Assembly (NCBI RefSeq): GCF_003751085.1
Contig: NZ_RJJY01000001.1
Location: 3,286,001-3,350,000 of the forward strand
DNA length: 64,000 bases
Origin: Micromonospora sp. Llam0
GTDB taxonomy: Bacteria; Actinomycetota; Actinomycetes; Mycobacteriales; Micromonosporaceae
Direction: 5' to 3'
Shown here: positions 43,925-52,178 of the stretch, in pieces
Position numbering within the stretch: the stretch's first letter is position 1
Layout: every line of letters begins with the position of its first letter
Position numbers and translations under genes: made by a program
The notes under the pieces: model-generated
The model's input: only the letters and a program-made list of their open reading frames with translations
Told to the model about the DNA's origin: nothing
The model's database searches: none

Positions 43925-44694
43925 GCGGCCCCGGCATGCTCGTCGTGCATCCGGACGCCACCGTGCTGGCCAGCGCGGTGGCGTCCCGGCTCGTCGTCCG
44001 GCTGATCGACGCCCAGGCCGAGCGGGGCGAGGCGGCGGTGGTGCTGACCGGCGGGCGGGTCGCGGCGGCCGTGCTGCGCGCGGTCGGTGACCTGCCGGCC
44101 CGGTACGCGGTCGACTGGTCCCGGGTGGACGTCTGGTGGGGTGACGAGCGGTTCCTGCCCGCCGGCGACCCGGACCGTAACGAGACCCAGGCCCGCGAGG
44201 CGCTGCTCGACGTACTGCCGCTGGATCCGCAGCGGGTGCACGCGATGCCCGCGTCGGACGGACCGGACGGCGACGACCCGGAGGCGGCCGCCGCCCGGTA
44301 CGCCGCCGTCCTCGACCGGGTCGCCGGCCCGGGCACCGCCCCGCTGCCCCGGTTCGACGTGCTGATGCTCGGCGTCGGCGAGGACGGGCACGTGGCGTCG
44401 GTGTTCCCGGGGCATCCGGTCACCGGCGAGACCCGCCCGGTGGCGGCGGTACGGGACAGCCCGAAGCCGCCGCCGACCCGGATCACGCTGACCCTGTCCA
44501 CCATCAACACCGCCGACGAGGTGTGGCTGGTCGCCGCCGGGGCGGACAAGGCGGCGGCGGTCGGCGGGGCGTACGGCGGCAGCGACCCGGTCGCGGTGCC
44601 GGCCTGCGGCGTACGCGGCGTGCGCCGCACCTGGTGGCTGCTCGACCAGGCAGCGGCCGCCGAGTTGGTCACCGCGCCGAGCTCAGCCGGCTGA
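43921..44694 (+). CDS. pgl: 6-phosphogluconolactonase (DevB type)
   Basis: A 257-residue lactonase, NagB/RpiA fold. Family motifs: VVLTGGRVAAAVL, VDVWWGDERFLPAGDPDRNE and LMLGVGEDGHVASVFPG. It hydrolyses the Zwf product. GTG start coupled to opcA (GTGA). Last gene of the operon, with a strong terminator 22 bp after its stop. Confidence 0.94.
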   Translation: MSGPGMLVVHPDATVLASAVASRLVVRLIDAQAERGEAAVVLTGGRVAAAVLRAVGDLPARYAVDWSRVDVWWGDERFLPAGDPDRNETQAREALLDVLPLDPQRVHAMPASDGPDGDDPEAAAARYAAVLDRVAGPGTAPLPRFDVLMLGVGEDGHVASVFPGHPVTGETRPVAAVRDSPKPPPTRITLTLSTINTADEVWLVAAGADKAAAVGGAYGGSDPVAVPACGVRGVRRTWWLLDQAAAAELVTAPSSAG

Positions 44695-44715
44695 TCTCGG
44701 TGACCCTGTGACGTG

Positions 44716-44747
44716 GTGGCCGCCGGACGTTCCCGTCCGGCGGCCAC
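44716..44747. terminator. Terminator of the pentose phosphate operon
   Basis: A 14-bp perfect stem (44716-44729 with 44734-44747), TTCC loop, followed by TTCTGTTC. Placed between the convergent pgl and TOPRIM genes. Confidence 0.88.
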
Positions 44748-44753
44748 TTCTGT

Positions 44754-45458
44754 TCAGTGCGAGTTGACGGTGGCGAGCAGCCGGGCGAGGGGCTGCGGCA
44801 GGGTGTTCCGGGCGACGGCCGCCTCGACGAGCAGCCGGGCGTAGCGCGATTTCCGGCGCGAGCCGCTGCCCATGAACCGGCGCAGCTGCGCTGCGGGTGG
44901 CCGGCCGCGCCAGGCGGGCTGACCCTGCAACGTCCGGAACGACCCGAGGTCGCCCTGCGAGTCCAGGACGGTCTTCACCGTCTCGACTCCCAGGGCACGG
45001 ATCAGTTCGTCCTCCAGGTCGTCGACGCAGACGAAGAACCCGAGCTCGGCGAGGTCGGCCTGAGTCAGTGGCACGCCGACCCCGGCGGCGGCCAGTCCCC
45101 GCCGGACGATGTCCACCTCGGCCAGGTCGCACAGCCCGGCGAGCCGCACCTGTGGGTGCAGTGATCCGAGGCTGACCAGGAACCGGCCGATCGCGTGTGC
45201 TCCACCGATCGGCACGACCGCCACCCGTTCCGCGTCGAGGTCCCGACCGCGACCCGCTGCGGCCGTCTCCACCGCGATCTGGTCGCTGACGCCCTCGACG
45301 AGCACCAGGACGACGGCACGGTCGATCTTCGTCAGGGCGCGGGCGGTCGCCTGGACCGGGGCGTCGGGTCCGCTCGCGTAGCCGTCGAGCACCCGGCGGG
45401 CAAGCGCACGGCGACGGGCGGCATCCATCGGCCGTTCGCCCGTCGCCATGACGGCCAT
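44754..45458 (-). CDS. Stand-alone TOPRIM-domain protein (OLD-like)
   Basis: A 234-residue protein. VLVLVEGVSDQIAVETAA carries the TOPRIM Glu, LAGLCDLAEVD and FFVCVDDLEDELIRAL the Asp motifs. Similar TOPRIM modules form the nuclease end of OLD-family ATP-dependent endonucleases, but no ATPase domain or partner gene is present here. It may be a nuclease or nucleotide-binding orphan. Several in-frame ATGs (45458, 45449, 45428) are possible, none with a clear Shine-Dalgarno. Confidence 0.65.
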   Translation of the reverse strand: MAVMATGERPMDAARRRALARRVLDGYASGPDAPVQATARALTKIDRAVVLVLVEGVSDQIAVETAAAGRGRDLDAERVAVVPIGGAHAIGRFLVSLGSLHPQVRLAGLCDLAEVDIVRRGLAAAGVGVPLTQADLAELGFFVCVDDLEDELIRALGVETVKTVLDSQGDLGSFRTLQGQPAWRGRPPAAQLRRFMGSGSRRKSRYARLLVEAAVARNTLPQPLARLLATVNSH

Positions 45459-45534
45459 CGTCGGTGACGCCCGACCCGGCCGGCAACTGGATATCGACGC
45501 CTGCCCCTCAGGTCACCACATCGCCGTACATCTA

Positions 45535-45580
45535 TTGACAAACAGTGTTAACAGTAAGACTCTTCTCGGAGAGCGCTCTC
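45535..45580 (+). promoter_or_regulatory. GH64 promoter with LacI/CebR-type palindrome
   Basis: TTGACA at 45535-45540 is a consensus −35. GAGAGC/GCTCTC (45569-45580) is a perfect 12-bp palindrome of the CebR/LacI type found before actinomycete polysaccharide hydrolases. TGTTAACA (45546-45553) is a second small palindrome between them. The operator is 43 bp before the start codon, overlapping where RNA polymerase would initiate. Confidence 0.65.
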
Positions 45581-45623
45581 TCACCGTCCGACCGCCGTCC
45601 GATCCCGACCAGAGGAGTCCCTC

Positions 45624-46811
45624 GTGGTTGTCCGAAGAAAGCTGCTGGCCGTCGCAGCCGCCCTGCTCACCGCCGTCCCGACCGGCCTCGTCGCCGCCAC
45701 GCCCGCCCAGGCCGTCGGCCCGGCACTGCTGCCGGTCACCGTCACCAACAGCACCGGCCGGGCCGGATCCGTCCACCTGTACGTGATCGGCGTGCAGCTC
45801 TCCTCCGGCCGCCTCGGGTACGTCAACCAGGCCGGCACGTTCATCCCCTGGTCCGGCGGGCAGATCCCACCGTCACCCGCCCCCGACGCCTCGATCGCCG
45901 GACCGGCCAACGGCGCCAGCGCGACGATCCGCTTCCCGCGCGGCTTCTCCGGCCGGGTCTACTTCTCCTTCGGCGAGAAACTGAAGTTCTTCCTCACGCC
46001 GACCGGCCTGGTGCAGCCCGCTCCCTGGGCCGGCGGCGACCCCAACCGCGACATCCTGTTCGACTGGAGCGAGTTCACCTACCACGACGCCGGCCTGTGG
46101 CTCAACAGCTCCCAGGTGGACATGTTCGCGGTGCCGCACGCGGTCACCGTGACCGGTGCCAACGGCGTCACCAAGCGGACCGGCGACGTCGTCGCGGGCG
46201 GCCGCAACGCGATCATCAACGGCGTCCGCGCCCAGTCCGGCTGGGCCAACACCGCGCAGACCCGGGGCGACGGCACCGTGCTGCGGGTGCTCGCACCGGG
46301 CAAGGCGGCCGGCGCCGGCCTGTTCAGCCCCACCTACCTGGACTCCTACATCACCTCGGCGTGGAACGCGTACACCAACCGGACGCTCACCGTCGTACCG
46401 TTCGGCGACCGCCCCGACATCCGCTACTTCGGCCGGACCTCGGGCCGGGTGATGACCTTCACCAACAGCGCCGGCCAGGTCGTCGCCTCGTTCAACCGAC
46501 CCTCGTCGGCGAGCGTGTGGGGCTGCGACGGTGACCTGCCCGCCCCCAACGACCAGGTGGTCGGGCCGATCTCCCGTACGCTGTGCGCCGCGCTGAACCG
46601 GGGCACCCTCGGCGCCATCCACACCCAGCCCAGCACCAACGCCGCCGACTTCTACCGCAGCAACCCCACCAACCAGTACGCCCGGATCATCCACGCCAAC
46701 ATGCGCGACGGGAAGGCGTACGCGTTCGCCTTCGACGACGTCGGCGCGTTCGAGTCCCTCGTCCACGACGGCGACCCCCGCGCCGCCGGAATGGTACTCA
46801 GCCCGTTCTGA
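45624..46811 (+). CDS. Secreted beta-1,3-glucanase, glycoside hydrolase family 64
   Basis: A 395-residue extracellular enzyme. Signal peptide MVVRRKLLAVAAALLTAVP to about ATPAQA (30). The mature part matches the GH64/thaumatin-like fold: FPRGFSGRVYFSFGEKLKFF, LFDWSEFTYHDAGLWLN, TSAWNAYTNRTLTV, and CAALNRGTLG. GH64 enzymes release laminaripentaose from fungal-type beta-1,3-glucan. The GTG start follows GAGGAG. Probably repressed through the upstream palindrome. Confidence 0.85.
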   Translation: MVVRRKLLAVAAALLTAVPTGLVAATPAQAVGPALLPVTVTNSTGRAGSVHLYVIGVQLSSGRLGYVNQAGTFIPWSGGQIPPSPAPDASIAGPANGASATIRFPRGFSGRVYFSFGEKLKFFLTPTGLVQPAPWAGGDPNRDILFDWSEFTYHDAGLWLNSSQVDMFAVPHAVTVTGANGVTKRTGDVVAGGRNAIINGVRAQSGWANTAQTRGDGTVLRVLAPGKAAGAGLFSPTYLDSYITSAWNAYTNRTLTVVPFGDRPDIRYFGRTSGRVMTFTNSAGQVVASFNRPSSASVWGCDGDLPAPNDQVVGPISRTLCAALNRGTLGAIHTQPSTNAADFYRSNPTNQYARIIHANMRDGKAYAFAFDDVGAFESLVHDGDPRAAGMVLSPF

Positions 46812-46834
46812 CCGGCCCTTCCTCACCTCGGTAC

Positions 46835-46863
46835 GGGTGCGCCGGCACGCCACCGGCGCACCC
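46835..46863 (+). terminator. Hairpin after the GH64 gene
   Basis: An 11-bp perfect stem GGGTGCGCCGG / CCGGCGCACCC with a 7-base loop, 24 bp past the stop. No U-tract. Confidence 0.6.
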
Positions 46864-46893
46864 GTCCGGGCCGACGCCGTCGACGGGTCGTCG

Positions 46894-46924
46894 TGATCCA
46901 CTGCGCGGCTTGATCCACTGCGCG
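46894..46924. repeat. 14-bp direct repeat upstream of the NUDIX gene
   Basis: TGATCCACTGCGCG occurs at 46894-46907 and 46911-46924 (17-bp offset), about 80 bp before the NUDIX start. Possibly a regulator site or a replication-slippage relic. Confidence 0.5.
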
Positions 46925-46999
46925 CCATCGACACGACACGCCGACGGCATGTCCGACCACGCGCATCCGAAAATCTCACTTGTATCGTGGAGGCCTACC

Positions 47000-47455
47000 G
47001 TGAGGATCCGCGTCGCCGGGTACGTCATCCGGACCACCGCCAGCGGTGCGCAGCTCCTGGTCTTCGACCAGATCGATCACCCCGACGCCGGCACTCAGGT
47101 GCCTGCTGGAGGCGTTGAGCCCGACGAGGAGCTGTACGACGCGGTACTGCGCGAAGTCGCCGAGGAAACCGGCCTGGTCGACATCACCGTGATCCGCGAA
47201 ATCGGAACGGAGGACAAGCCGCACCCCGAGACCGCTCAGCCCCGCCGCACCACCTACTTTCATCTGCAGGCCCCCACGCACACACCCGATGCCTGGCACC
47301 ACACGGCGACGGGTTCCGGGGTGGACAGTGAGTTGCGGGTTGCCTGCCGCTTCGTTCCGCTACCGCTGCTGTCTCACCTGGCCGACGACCAAGACGCCCT
47401 ACTCGGCAGCATCGACCACCAATGGATGACCCGATCGACCCTGCCCAGCGTCTAG
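47000..47455 (+). CDS. NUDIX hydrolase
   Basis: A 151-residue hydrolase with NUDIX box GGVEPDEELYDAVLREVAEE TGL (residues about 36-58). It cleaves nucleoside-diphosphate-X type substrates; the specific one is unknown. GTG 47000 is chosen for GGAGG seven bases upstream; an ATG at 46949 is in frame but lacks a good site. Confidence 0.85.
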   Translation: MRIRVAGYVIRTTASGAQLLVFDQIDHPDAGTQVPAGGVEPDEELYDAVLREVAEETGLVDITVIREIGTEDKPHPETAQPRRTTYFHLQAPTHTPDAWHHTATGSGVDSELRVACRFVPLPLLSHLADDQDALLGSIDHQWMTRSTLPSV

Positions 47456-47529
47456 CCCAGGTGACCAAGCCGGTTGAGCTCTGTCTGAAGGCCCGGCAAA
47501 CACAGCTACGTCCACTATCGTGACTCGCT

Positions 47530-48450
47530 GTGGACCACGTCGAGGTCGAGGTCACCGTAGAGCTGGTCCGAGGGCTGCTCCGCGATCAGTGTCCCGACCT
47601 CGCCGACCGGCCGGTCCGGCTGGGCGCGCGGGGCTGGGACAACCAGATGTGGCGCCTCGGTGACGATCTCGCCGTCCGGCTGCCGTGGGCAACCGGGTCG
47701 GCGGACGCGCTGCTGTACAAGGAGTACGCCTGGCTGCCCGGCTTGGCACCGCACCTCCCGTTGCCGGTCCCCGTACCGCAGCGACTCGGCGAGCCGTCCG
47801 CACTGCTCCCCCGCCCGTGGCTCGTCACCATCTGGGTCCTGGGTACCCCCGCCGACCGTGCCCCGGTCACCCGAGCCCGCGAGGCAGCTCAGTCCCTGGC
47901 GGCGTTCCTGACCGCGCTGCACCGGCCCGCTCCCGACGGCGCCCCCACGGGCAGCGGCAGCGGCCGGGGCGGGCCGTTGACCGACCACGCCGATCGGTTC
48001 ACTCGCGGACTCGCCGAGGTCACCGGGCGCGGGCTGGTCGACGACCCGGACGCCGTCCACGCTGTCTGGCGAGACGTGGTCAGCGCACCCGGATGGTCAG
48101 GCCCGGCGCGGTGGCTGCACGCCGACCTGCATCCGGCCAACGTCCTCACCGCCGACGGCACCATCTGCGGTGTCATCGATTTCGGTGACCTCTGCGTGGG
48201 CGATCCGGCGTACGACCTCGCCGCCGGGTGGATGCTACTTCCGGACGACACCATCGACCACTTCTACGCGGCGTACCAGCCGATTCTGGACGCCGCGACG
48301 AAGCGCCGCGCTCGTGGCTGGGCGGTGGCCCGCGCCCTCGGCGGCATCCTGATCGGCGACGCCGGGGTCCACGGCCGCCCCGGCGGCAAGCCGACCTGGG
48401 GTCCACCGGCTCACGCCGCGCTACGACGCCTCATCGCCACGATCGACTGA
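47530..48450 (+). CDS. Aminoglycoside phosphotransferase-like kinase
   Basis: A 306-residue kinase-fold protein of the APH family. Catalytic loop WLHADLHPANVL and Mg-binding VIDFGDLCVGDPAYDLA. It probably phosphorylates a small molecule; resistance or metabolic function is open. TATCGT ends eight bases before GTG 47530, so the gene is likely leaderless. It is convergent with the next kinase, stops 7 bp apart. Confidence 0.82.
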   Translation: MDHVEVEVTVELVRGLLRDQCPDLADRPVRLGARGWDNQMWRLGDDLAVRLPWATGSADALLYKEYAWLPGLAPHLPLPVPVPQRLGEPSALLPRPWLVTIWVLGTPADRAPVTRAREAAQSLAAFLTALHRPAPDGAPTGSGSGRGGPLTDHADRFTRGLAEVTGRGLVDDPDAVHAVWRDVVSAPGWSGPARWLHADLHPANVLTADGTICGVIDFGDLCVGDPAYDLAAGWMLLPDDTIDHFYAAYQPILDAATKRRARGWAVARALGGILIGDAGVHGRPGGKPTWGPPAHAALRRLIATID

Positions 48451-48457
48451 CCGCAGG

Positions 48458-49417
48458 TCAATCCTGGCGCAGCAGGGCGTAGGCGATGGCGCGGTCGGGC
48501 GCGCTGTGCCACGCCGTGGCACCGGACCCGGACTCCCAGAGCAGGTCCTGCAGGACGCGACCGAGCGTCCAACCGACCGCCCGTTGCCGGTCGACGCCCA
48601 GCACCTCGGTCATCAGGTCGAAGCGTCGCCGGACCCCGCGCGGCACATCGCCGGCGGCGATCACGTCGTCCCAGCGGTTGTGCAGGGCGGGAAGCAGCTC
48701 GAAGCAGGGATCTCCGGCGAGTGGCTTCGGGTCGATCGCCAGCCACGGCTCCCGACCGTCGGACGCGGGCGGGTCGGCCCGGGACGCGAGGACGTTGTCG
48801 TAGTGCAGATCCCAGTGCAGCAGCCGGTCACCGGCCTCCGGCAACAGCTCCTCGACGGCCGCCGCGCACCGCCGGATCAACGGATGGTCGGCTGCCGGTA
48901 GCCGTATCAGCGCCTGCGGCACCCGGTCGAGCATGCCGGCGGCCATGTCGGCCAGGCGGCGTACGTCGGGCGGGGCAGCCACCGAGGTCAGCCGGGCGAG
49001 CAGCTGACTGAGAATCCGTAGCGCGGCCAGGTCGTCGGGGACGACCGCGAGGGTACGGTCGGCGTCGAGTCGTTCCAGCAGCATCGCGCCGGAGCGCGCG
49101 TCGTGCCGTAGGAGTCGGACCGCGCCGTCGCCGCCCCAGGCACGCAGCGCCGCCGGCTCGCCGACGGTCTCCTCGTCGATCGGCTGCAGCTTCAGCATCG
49201 CCGGTGGCCCGTCGGCCTGCAGGACGGGTAGCAGCAGGGCGATCGCGCCGCAGCTCGCCGGCCCGTCGGAGCGGAGCCCCCACCGGTCCATGATGGCCGT
49301 GGCCAATGGCGGCAGCGCCGCTATCCAGGCCCGCCCGGCTTCGCCGAAGTAGGTGGCGTGGGATGCCGCCAGCTCCGCCGGGATCTCCAGGCCAGCGCCG
49401 CTGGCGGTCACGCTCAC
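48458..49417 (-). CDS. APH(6)/hydroxyurea-type phosphotransferase
   Basis: A 319-residue kinase of the streptomycin 6-kinase/hydroxyurea resistance family: FGEAGRAWIAALPPL near the N-terminus, MLKLQPIDEETVGEPAALR (nucleotide-binding Lys and Glu), LLHWDLHYDNVLA and LAIDPKPLAGDPCFELL. In non-producers such proteins often have unknown substrates. GTG start. It is transcribed away from the DUF397 gene, which ends 6 bp before its start region on the same strand. Confidence 0.85.
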   Translation of the reverse strand: MSVTASGAGLEIPAELAASHATYFGEAGRAWIAALPPLATAIMDRWGLRSDGPASCGAIALLLPVLQADGPPAMLKLQPIDEETVGEPAALRAWGGDGAVRLLRHDARSGAMLLERLDADRTLAVVPDDLAALRILSQLLARLTSVAAPPDVRRLADMAAGMLDRVPQALIRLPAADHPLIRRCAAAVEELLPEAGDRLLHWDLHYDNVLASRADPPASDGREPWLAIDPKPLAGDPCFELLPALHNRWDDVIAAGDVPRGVRRRFDLMTEVLGVDRQRAVGWTLGRVLQDLLWESGSGATAWHSAPDRAIAYALLRQD

Positions 49418-49423
49418 CGCCGG

Positions 49424-49621
49424 TCAGCGGGGGTCGGCGGCCTTGAGGGTGGTGAGGAAGCCGGTCCAGGCGGCCTGGTCGAAGGCGAGCGCCGGGCCGC
49501 TGCGGTCCTTGGAGTCGCGTACGCCGATGGTGTCTGTGCTGAGGCGGACCTCGACGCAGGCGGCGTTGTTCGCGCTGCGGGAGGACGTGAACCAGCCGCG
49601 TGCGGGGGTGTGTTCCGTCAT
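49424..49621 (-). CDS. DUF397 protein
   Basis: A 65-residue protein with the DUF397 pattern WFTSSRSANNAACVEVRL, IGVRDSKDRSGPALAF and WTGFL. DUF397 proteins pair with XRE regulators in actinomycetes (BldB/WhiJ-like systems), acting like the small partner of a toxin-antitoxin-like switch. ATG overlaps the XRE stop (ATGA), so the two are made together. Confidence 0.9.
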   Translation of the reverse strand: MTEHTPARGWFTSSRSANNAACVEVRLSTDTIGVRDSKDRSGPALAFDQAAWTGFLTTLKAADPR

Positions 49622-50514
49622 GTCATCTCCTGGGCCACCTGGCGGATCAGGGCGAGGGACTCGTCGAAGCTTAACGCCCGCTCCAGGGTTTCCCCGAAGG
49701 TGATCGTGTAGTCGGCGACCCGGGTGGACTGGTCGATGATGTCGCTGGAGGTCAGCACCTCCTGCCAGACCAGGTCCGGCACCCGGGTCGACGGGAACGA
49801 CAGGATCTGGAACGGCGCACCGAGCGCCGGGTACGCGCCGGCCGAGAACGGGACGATGTGGATCTGGAACTGCTCCGGCTGCCGGGTCATCAGGTCGGCC
49901 AGGTGGTCGAGCTGGGCGCGCATCACCGCCGGGCCGCCGACCTGCTGGCGGATCGTGCCCTCGCCGAAGATCGCGGTGATCCGCAGCGGCGGGTCCTCGG
50001 CGAGCCGGCGCTGCCGGGCCATCCGTACCTCGATGCGCTGCTCGGTCTCGGTCAGTCGGACGTAGGTGTTGCCGCCGCGCAGGATCGCGCGGGCATACGC
50101 CTCGGTCTGCAGCAGGCCGTCGATCAGCTCGCTCTGGTAGGTGCGGACGTGGTCGGCACCGGCCTCGTAGCCGAGGAAGCGCAGGAACTCGGCGGGAAAG
50201 AGCTGCTTGTACGTGTGCCACCAGGCGCGGGCCATCGCACCGACCCGCAGCGCTTCCAGCTCGGCGGCCTCCTGGTCGTCGATCTCGTAGATCTTGACGA
50301 GTTGGGCGAGTCGGTCGGCGGGGAGTTTGACCTTGCCGATCTCCACTCCGGAGACGTACGCCTGGGTGATGCCGCTGCTGCGGCCGACGCCGACGGCGGT
50401 CATGCCGAGCTCCTCGCGGCGCTCGCGCAGCCGGATGCCGAGCTCCATGGCCTGCACGGTGGGCGACATGGCGGGGTTGGCGGGTGCCTTGCGGGTCCTC
50501 GGTGCACGTGCCAT
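49618..50514 (-). CDS. XRE-family regulator with DUF5753 domain
   Basis: A 298-residue protein. The N-terminal HTH (about 25-80: LGIRLRERREELGMTAVGVG, SGITQAYVSGVEIGK) is followed by the long DUF5753/Scr1-type ligand or partner domain (LRFLGYEAGADHVRTYQSEL ... FQIHIVPFSAGAYPAL). This class controls development or secondary metabolism in Streptomyces. ATG 50514 follows GAGGGAGA. It is paired with the DUF397 gene. Confidence 0.9.
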   Translation of the reverse strand: MARAPRTRKAPANPAMSPTVQAMELGIRLRERREELGMTAVGVGRSSGITQAYVSGVEIGKVKLPADRLAQLVKIYEIDDQEAAELEALRVGAMARAWWHTYKQLFPAEFLRFLGYEAGADHVRTYQSELIDGLLQTEAYARAILRGGNTYVRLTETEQRIEVRMARQRRLAEDPPLRITAIFGEGTIRQQVGGPAVMRAQLDHLADLMTRQPEQFQIHIVPFSAGAYPALGAPFQILSFPSTRVPDLVWQEVLTSSDIIDQSTRVADYTITFGETLERALSFDESLALIRQVAQEMT

Positions 50515-50651
50515 CGATGGTCTCCCTCGCGATTGGATGGTGATTTGCACATCACACCAGGTGATCATGAACGACACAAGGGGTTGATATAAGCGAGTTT
50601 TAGCGCGATGCTTGCTCCATGAACACCGGACAGTTGATCAAGGAGGACACA

Positions 50652-51014
50652 GTGGCCGGAGAACTGGCGTGGGTGGACGGTGAGCAGCCCGAACGGCACG
50701 GATTCTCGCTGTGCCGAGTGGTCGACCCCGGCACCGCCGACGAGCGCTACGACCTGCTCGGCGTTATCGAGGTCCCGCTGGACCCGCGCCACCCCGACCG
50801 CGTCGCCGACCAGCTCCACTCGTGGGCGGTCGCCACCCTGCGGACCGGCGGGTACGGCTTCGGCAGCTACCTCGCCGAGCTGACCGGCCTCGACTGCAAC
50901 GGCGAACCGTGGCACCACATCCGGAACGAGCACATCAGCTGGTCCGGCACCACCGTGCTGGTGCCCGCCCCGACTGATCTCACGCCGCACGGGACGACGC
51001 CACCTTCCGCGTGA
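50652..51014 (+). CDS. Hypothetical protein divergent from the XRE/DUF397 pair
   Basis: A 120-residue protein with no recognised domain: VAGELAWVDGEQPERHGFSL and WHHIRNEHISWSGTTVLVPA are its most distinctive parts. GTG 50652 is chosen because AAGGAGG lies six bases upstream; the in-frame ATG at 50619 has no ribosome site. Shares the divergent gap with the XRE gene and could be its target. Confidence 0.65.
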   Translation: MAGELAWVDGEQPERHGFSLCRVVDPGTADERYDLLGVIEVPLDPRHPDRVADQLHSWAVATLRTGGYGFGSYLAELTGLDCNGEPWHHIRNEHISWSGTTVLVPAPTDLTPHGTTPPSA

Positions 51015-51059
51015 GAAACGGTAGCGGGAGAATGGAGTCCGCGACGAAGGGATTTCGCC

Positions 51060-51239
51060 ATGGATGAGGATCGGGAGCGGACAGCACCGTCGGCGGACGA
51101 CGAATTCGATCGGCTGCGGCGCGCCAGGTTCGGCGAGCTACCGGCCCGGGTGGCACCGGAGGACATGTTCGGCGCGGTCGAGGCCGATCCCGGCCATGAT
51201 GAGCCGGGTCAGCCTCAGGTGCGCCGGGAGTGGGGTTAG
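51060..51239 (+). CDS. Small acidic hypothetical protein, 59 residues
   Basis: Starts MDEDRERTAPSADDEFDRLR, continuing RARFGELPARVAPEDM, and ends VRREWG. GAAGGGAT precedes the ATG by eight bases. Charged, no Cys, no membrane segment. I recall similar short DEFDRLR-type proteins in actinomycetes but no function. 45 bp after the preceding hypothetical gene and convergent with rbpA, stops 7 bp apart. Confidence 0.6.
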   Translation: MDEDRERTAPSADDEFDRLRRARFGELPARVAPEDMFGAVEADPGHDEPGQPQVRREWG

Positions 51240-51246
51240 GCGCCGG

Positions 51247-51591
51247 TCAGGACTCGCCGCGTCGGGCGCGGACCGCCGCGAGCGCCTCGGCGAGGATCGC
51301 CTCGGCGTCGGCGTCGCTGCGACGCTCCTTGACGTACGCCAGGTGCGACTTGTACGGCTCGGTCCGTGGCCGGGCCGGCGGGTTGTGCCGGTCCTGCCCG
51401 GCGGGCAGCCCACAGCGTGGGCACTCCCAGGTCTCCGGGGCCGCCGCGTCCACGGCGAGGCTGATCTCCACCGCGTGCGCATTGGCGCACCAGTAGGTGG
51501 TCTGTCGGCGGGGTGCGGGCTCGGCCCGCTCGGTGGGCCGGGCCGCGCTGGCACCGACCCGGCTGCCCCGGATCGTGTTTGCACTCGCCAT
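51247..51591 (-). CDS. rbpA: RNA polymerase-binding protein RbpA
   Basis: A 114-residue actinobacterial transcription factor that binds principal sigma and the RNAP beta subunit and stabilises open complexes. Core RGSRVGASA, zinc-binding CANAH ... WECPRCG (present in Streptomyces-type, lost in mycobacterial RbpA), and the sigma-interacting end SHLAYVKERRSDADAEAILA. AGGAG lies nine bases before ATG. Confidence 0.93.
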   Translation of the reverse strand: MASANTIRGSRVGASAARPTERAEPAPRRQTTYWCANAHAVEISLAVDAAAPETWECPRCGLPAGQDRHNPPARPRTEPYKSHLAYVKERRSDADAEAILAEALAAVRARRGES

Positions 51592-51681
51592 GTTTGTCGC
51601 TCCTGTCGTCGGGGAGGGGGTGTCACCACCGGCACGAGGCGGTGGTGCGACGCCGGTGAAGCGGGCGTACCGAAAAGAAAT

Positions 51682-51707
51682 GCGCGGCCCGTATCAACGG
51701 GCCGCGC
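51682..51707 (-). terminator. Intrinsic terminator of secG
   Basis: An 11-bp perfect GC stem GCGCGGCCCGT / ACGGGCCGCGC with a 4-base loop, followed on the minus strand by ATTTCTTTTC. It separates secG from rbpA. Confidence 0.9.
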
Positions 51708-51733
51708 GAAATCTTACGACGGAATGCGACGGA

Positions 51734-51994
51734 TCACACACCCGCACTCATCGCGACCTTCAGCCACAGGCCGAGGCCGACGATGCAGGCGAACCACACG
51801 ATGCCGGTCAGCACGGTGTAGCGGTCGAGGTTCTTCTCGGCCACCGAGGATCCGGCCAGGCTGGTGCTCACGCCACCACCGAACATGCTGGACATGCCGC
51901 CACCCTTGCCCTTGTGCAGCAGGATCAGCATGGTGAGTATGACGCTCGTGATCACCAGCAAGACGATCAATACGTAGGCGAACTCGATCGGCAT
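51734..51994 (-). CDS. secG: SecG preprotein translocase subunit
   Basis: An 86-residue membrane protein with two helices (FAYVLIVLLVITSVILTMLI and VLTGIVWFACIVGLGLWLKV) flanking the conserved LLHKGKGGGMSSMFGGG loop. Auxiliary component of SecYEG. ATG 51994 begins MPIEFAY; AGGAC about eleven bases upstream. Confidence 0.93.
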   Translation of the reverse strand: MPIEFAYVLIVLLVITSVILTMLILLHKGKGGGMSSMFGGGVSTSLAGSSVAEKNLDRYTVLTGIVWFACIVGLGLWLKVAMSAGV

Positions 51995-52178
51995 GGCAGT
52001 GGTCAGTCCTCTCATCACGGTCGCCGGCTCGCGAAGCGGGGCGAACCGGACAAACCCGAGTGGGCCGGCACCCGGGCCACCCCAGGATAGCGGGCCGGCT
52101 CGATCCATGCCGACCGGCTCCGACGGTCTCCGCGGCCACCCACCCGTATGGTCCGCCGCGAGAAGGGTAGCCGACCGG

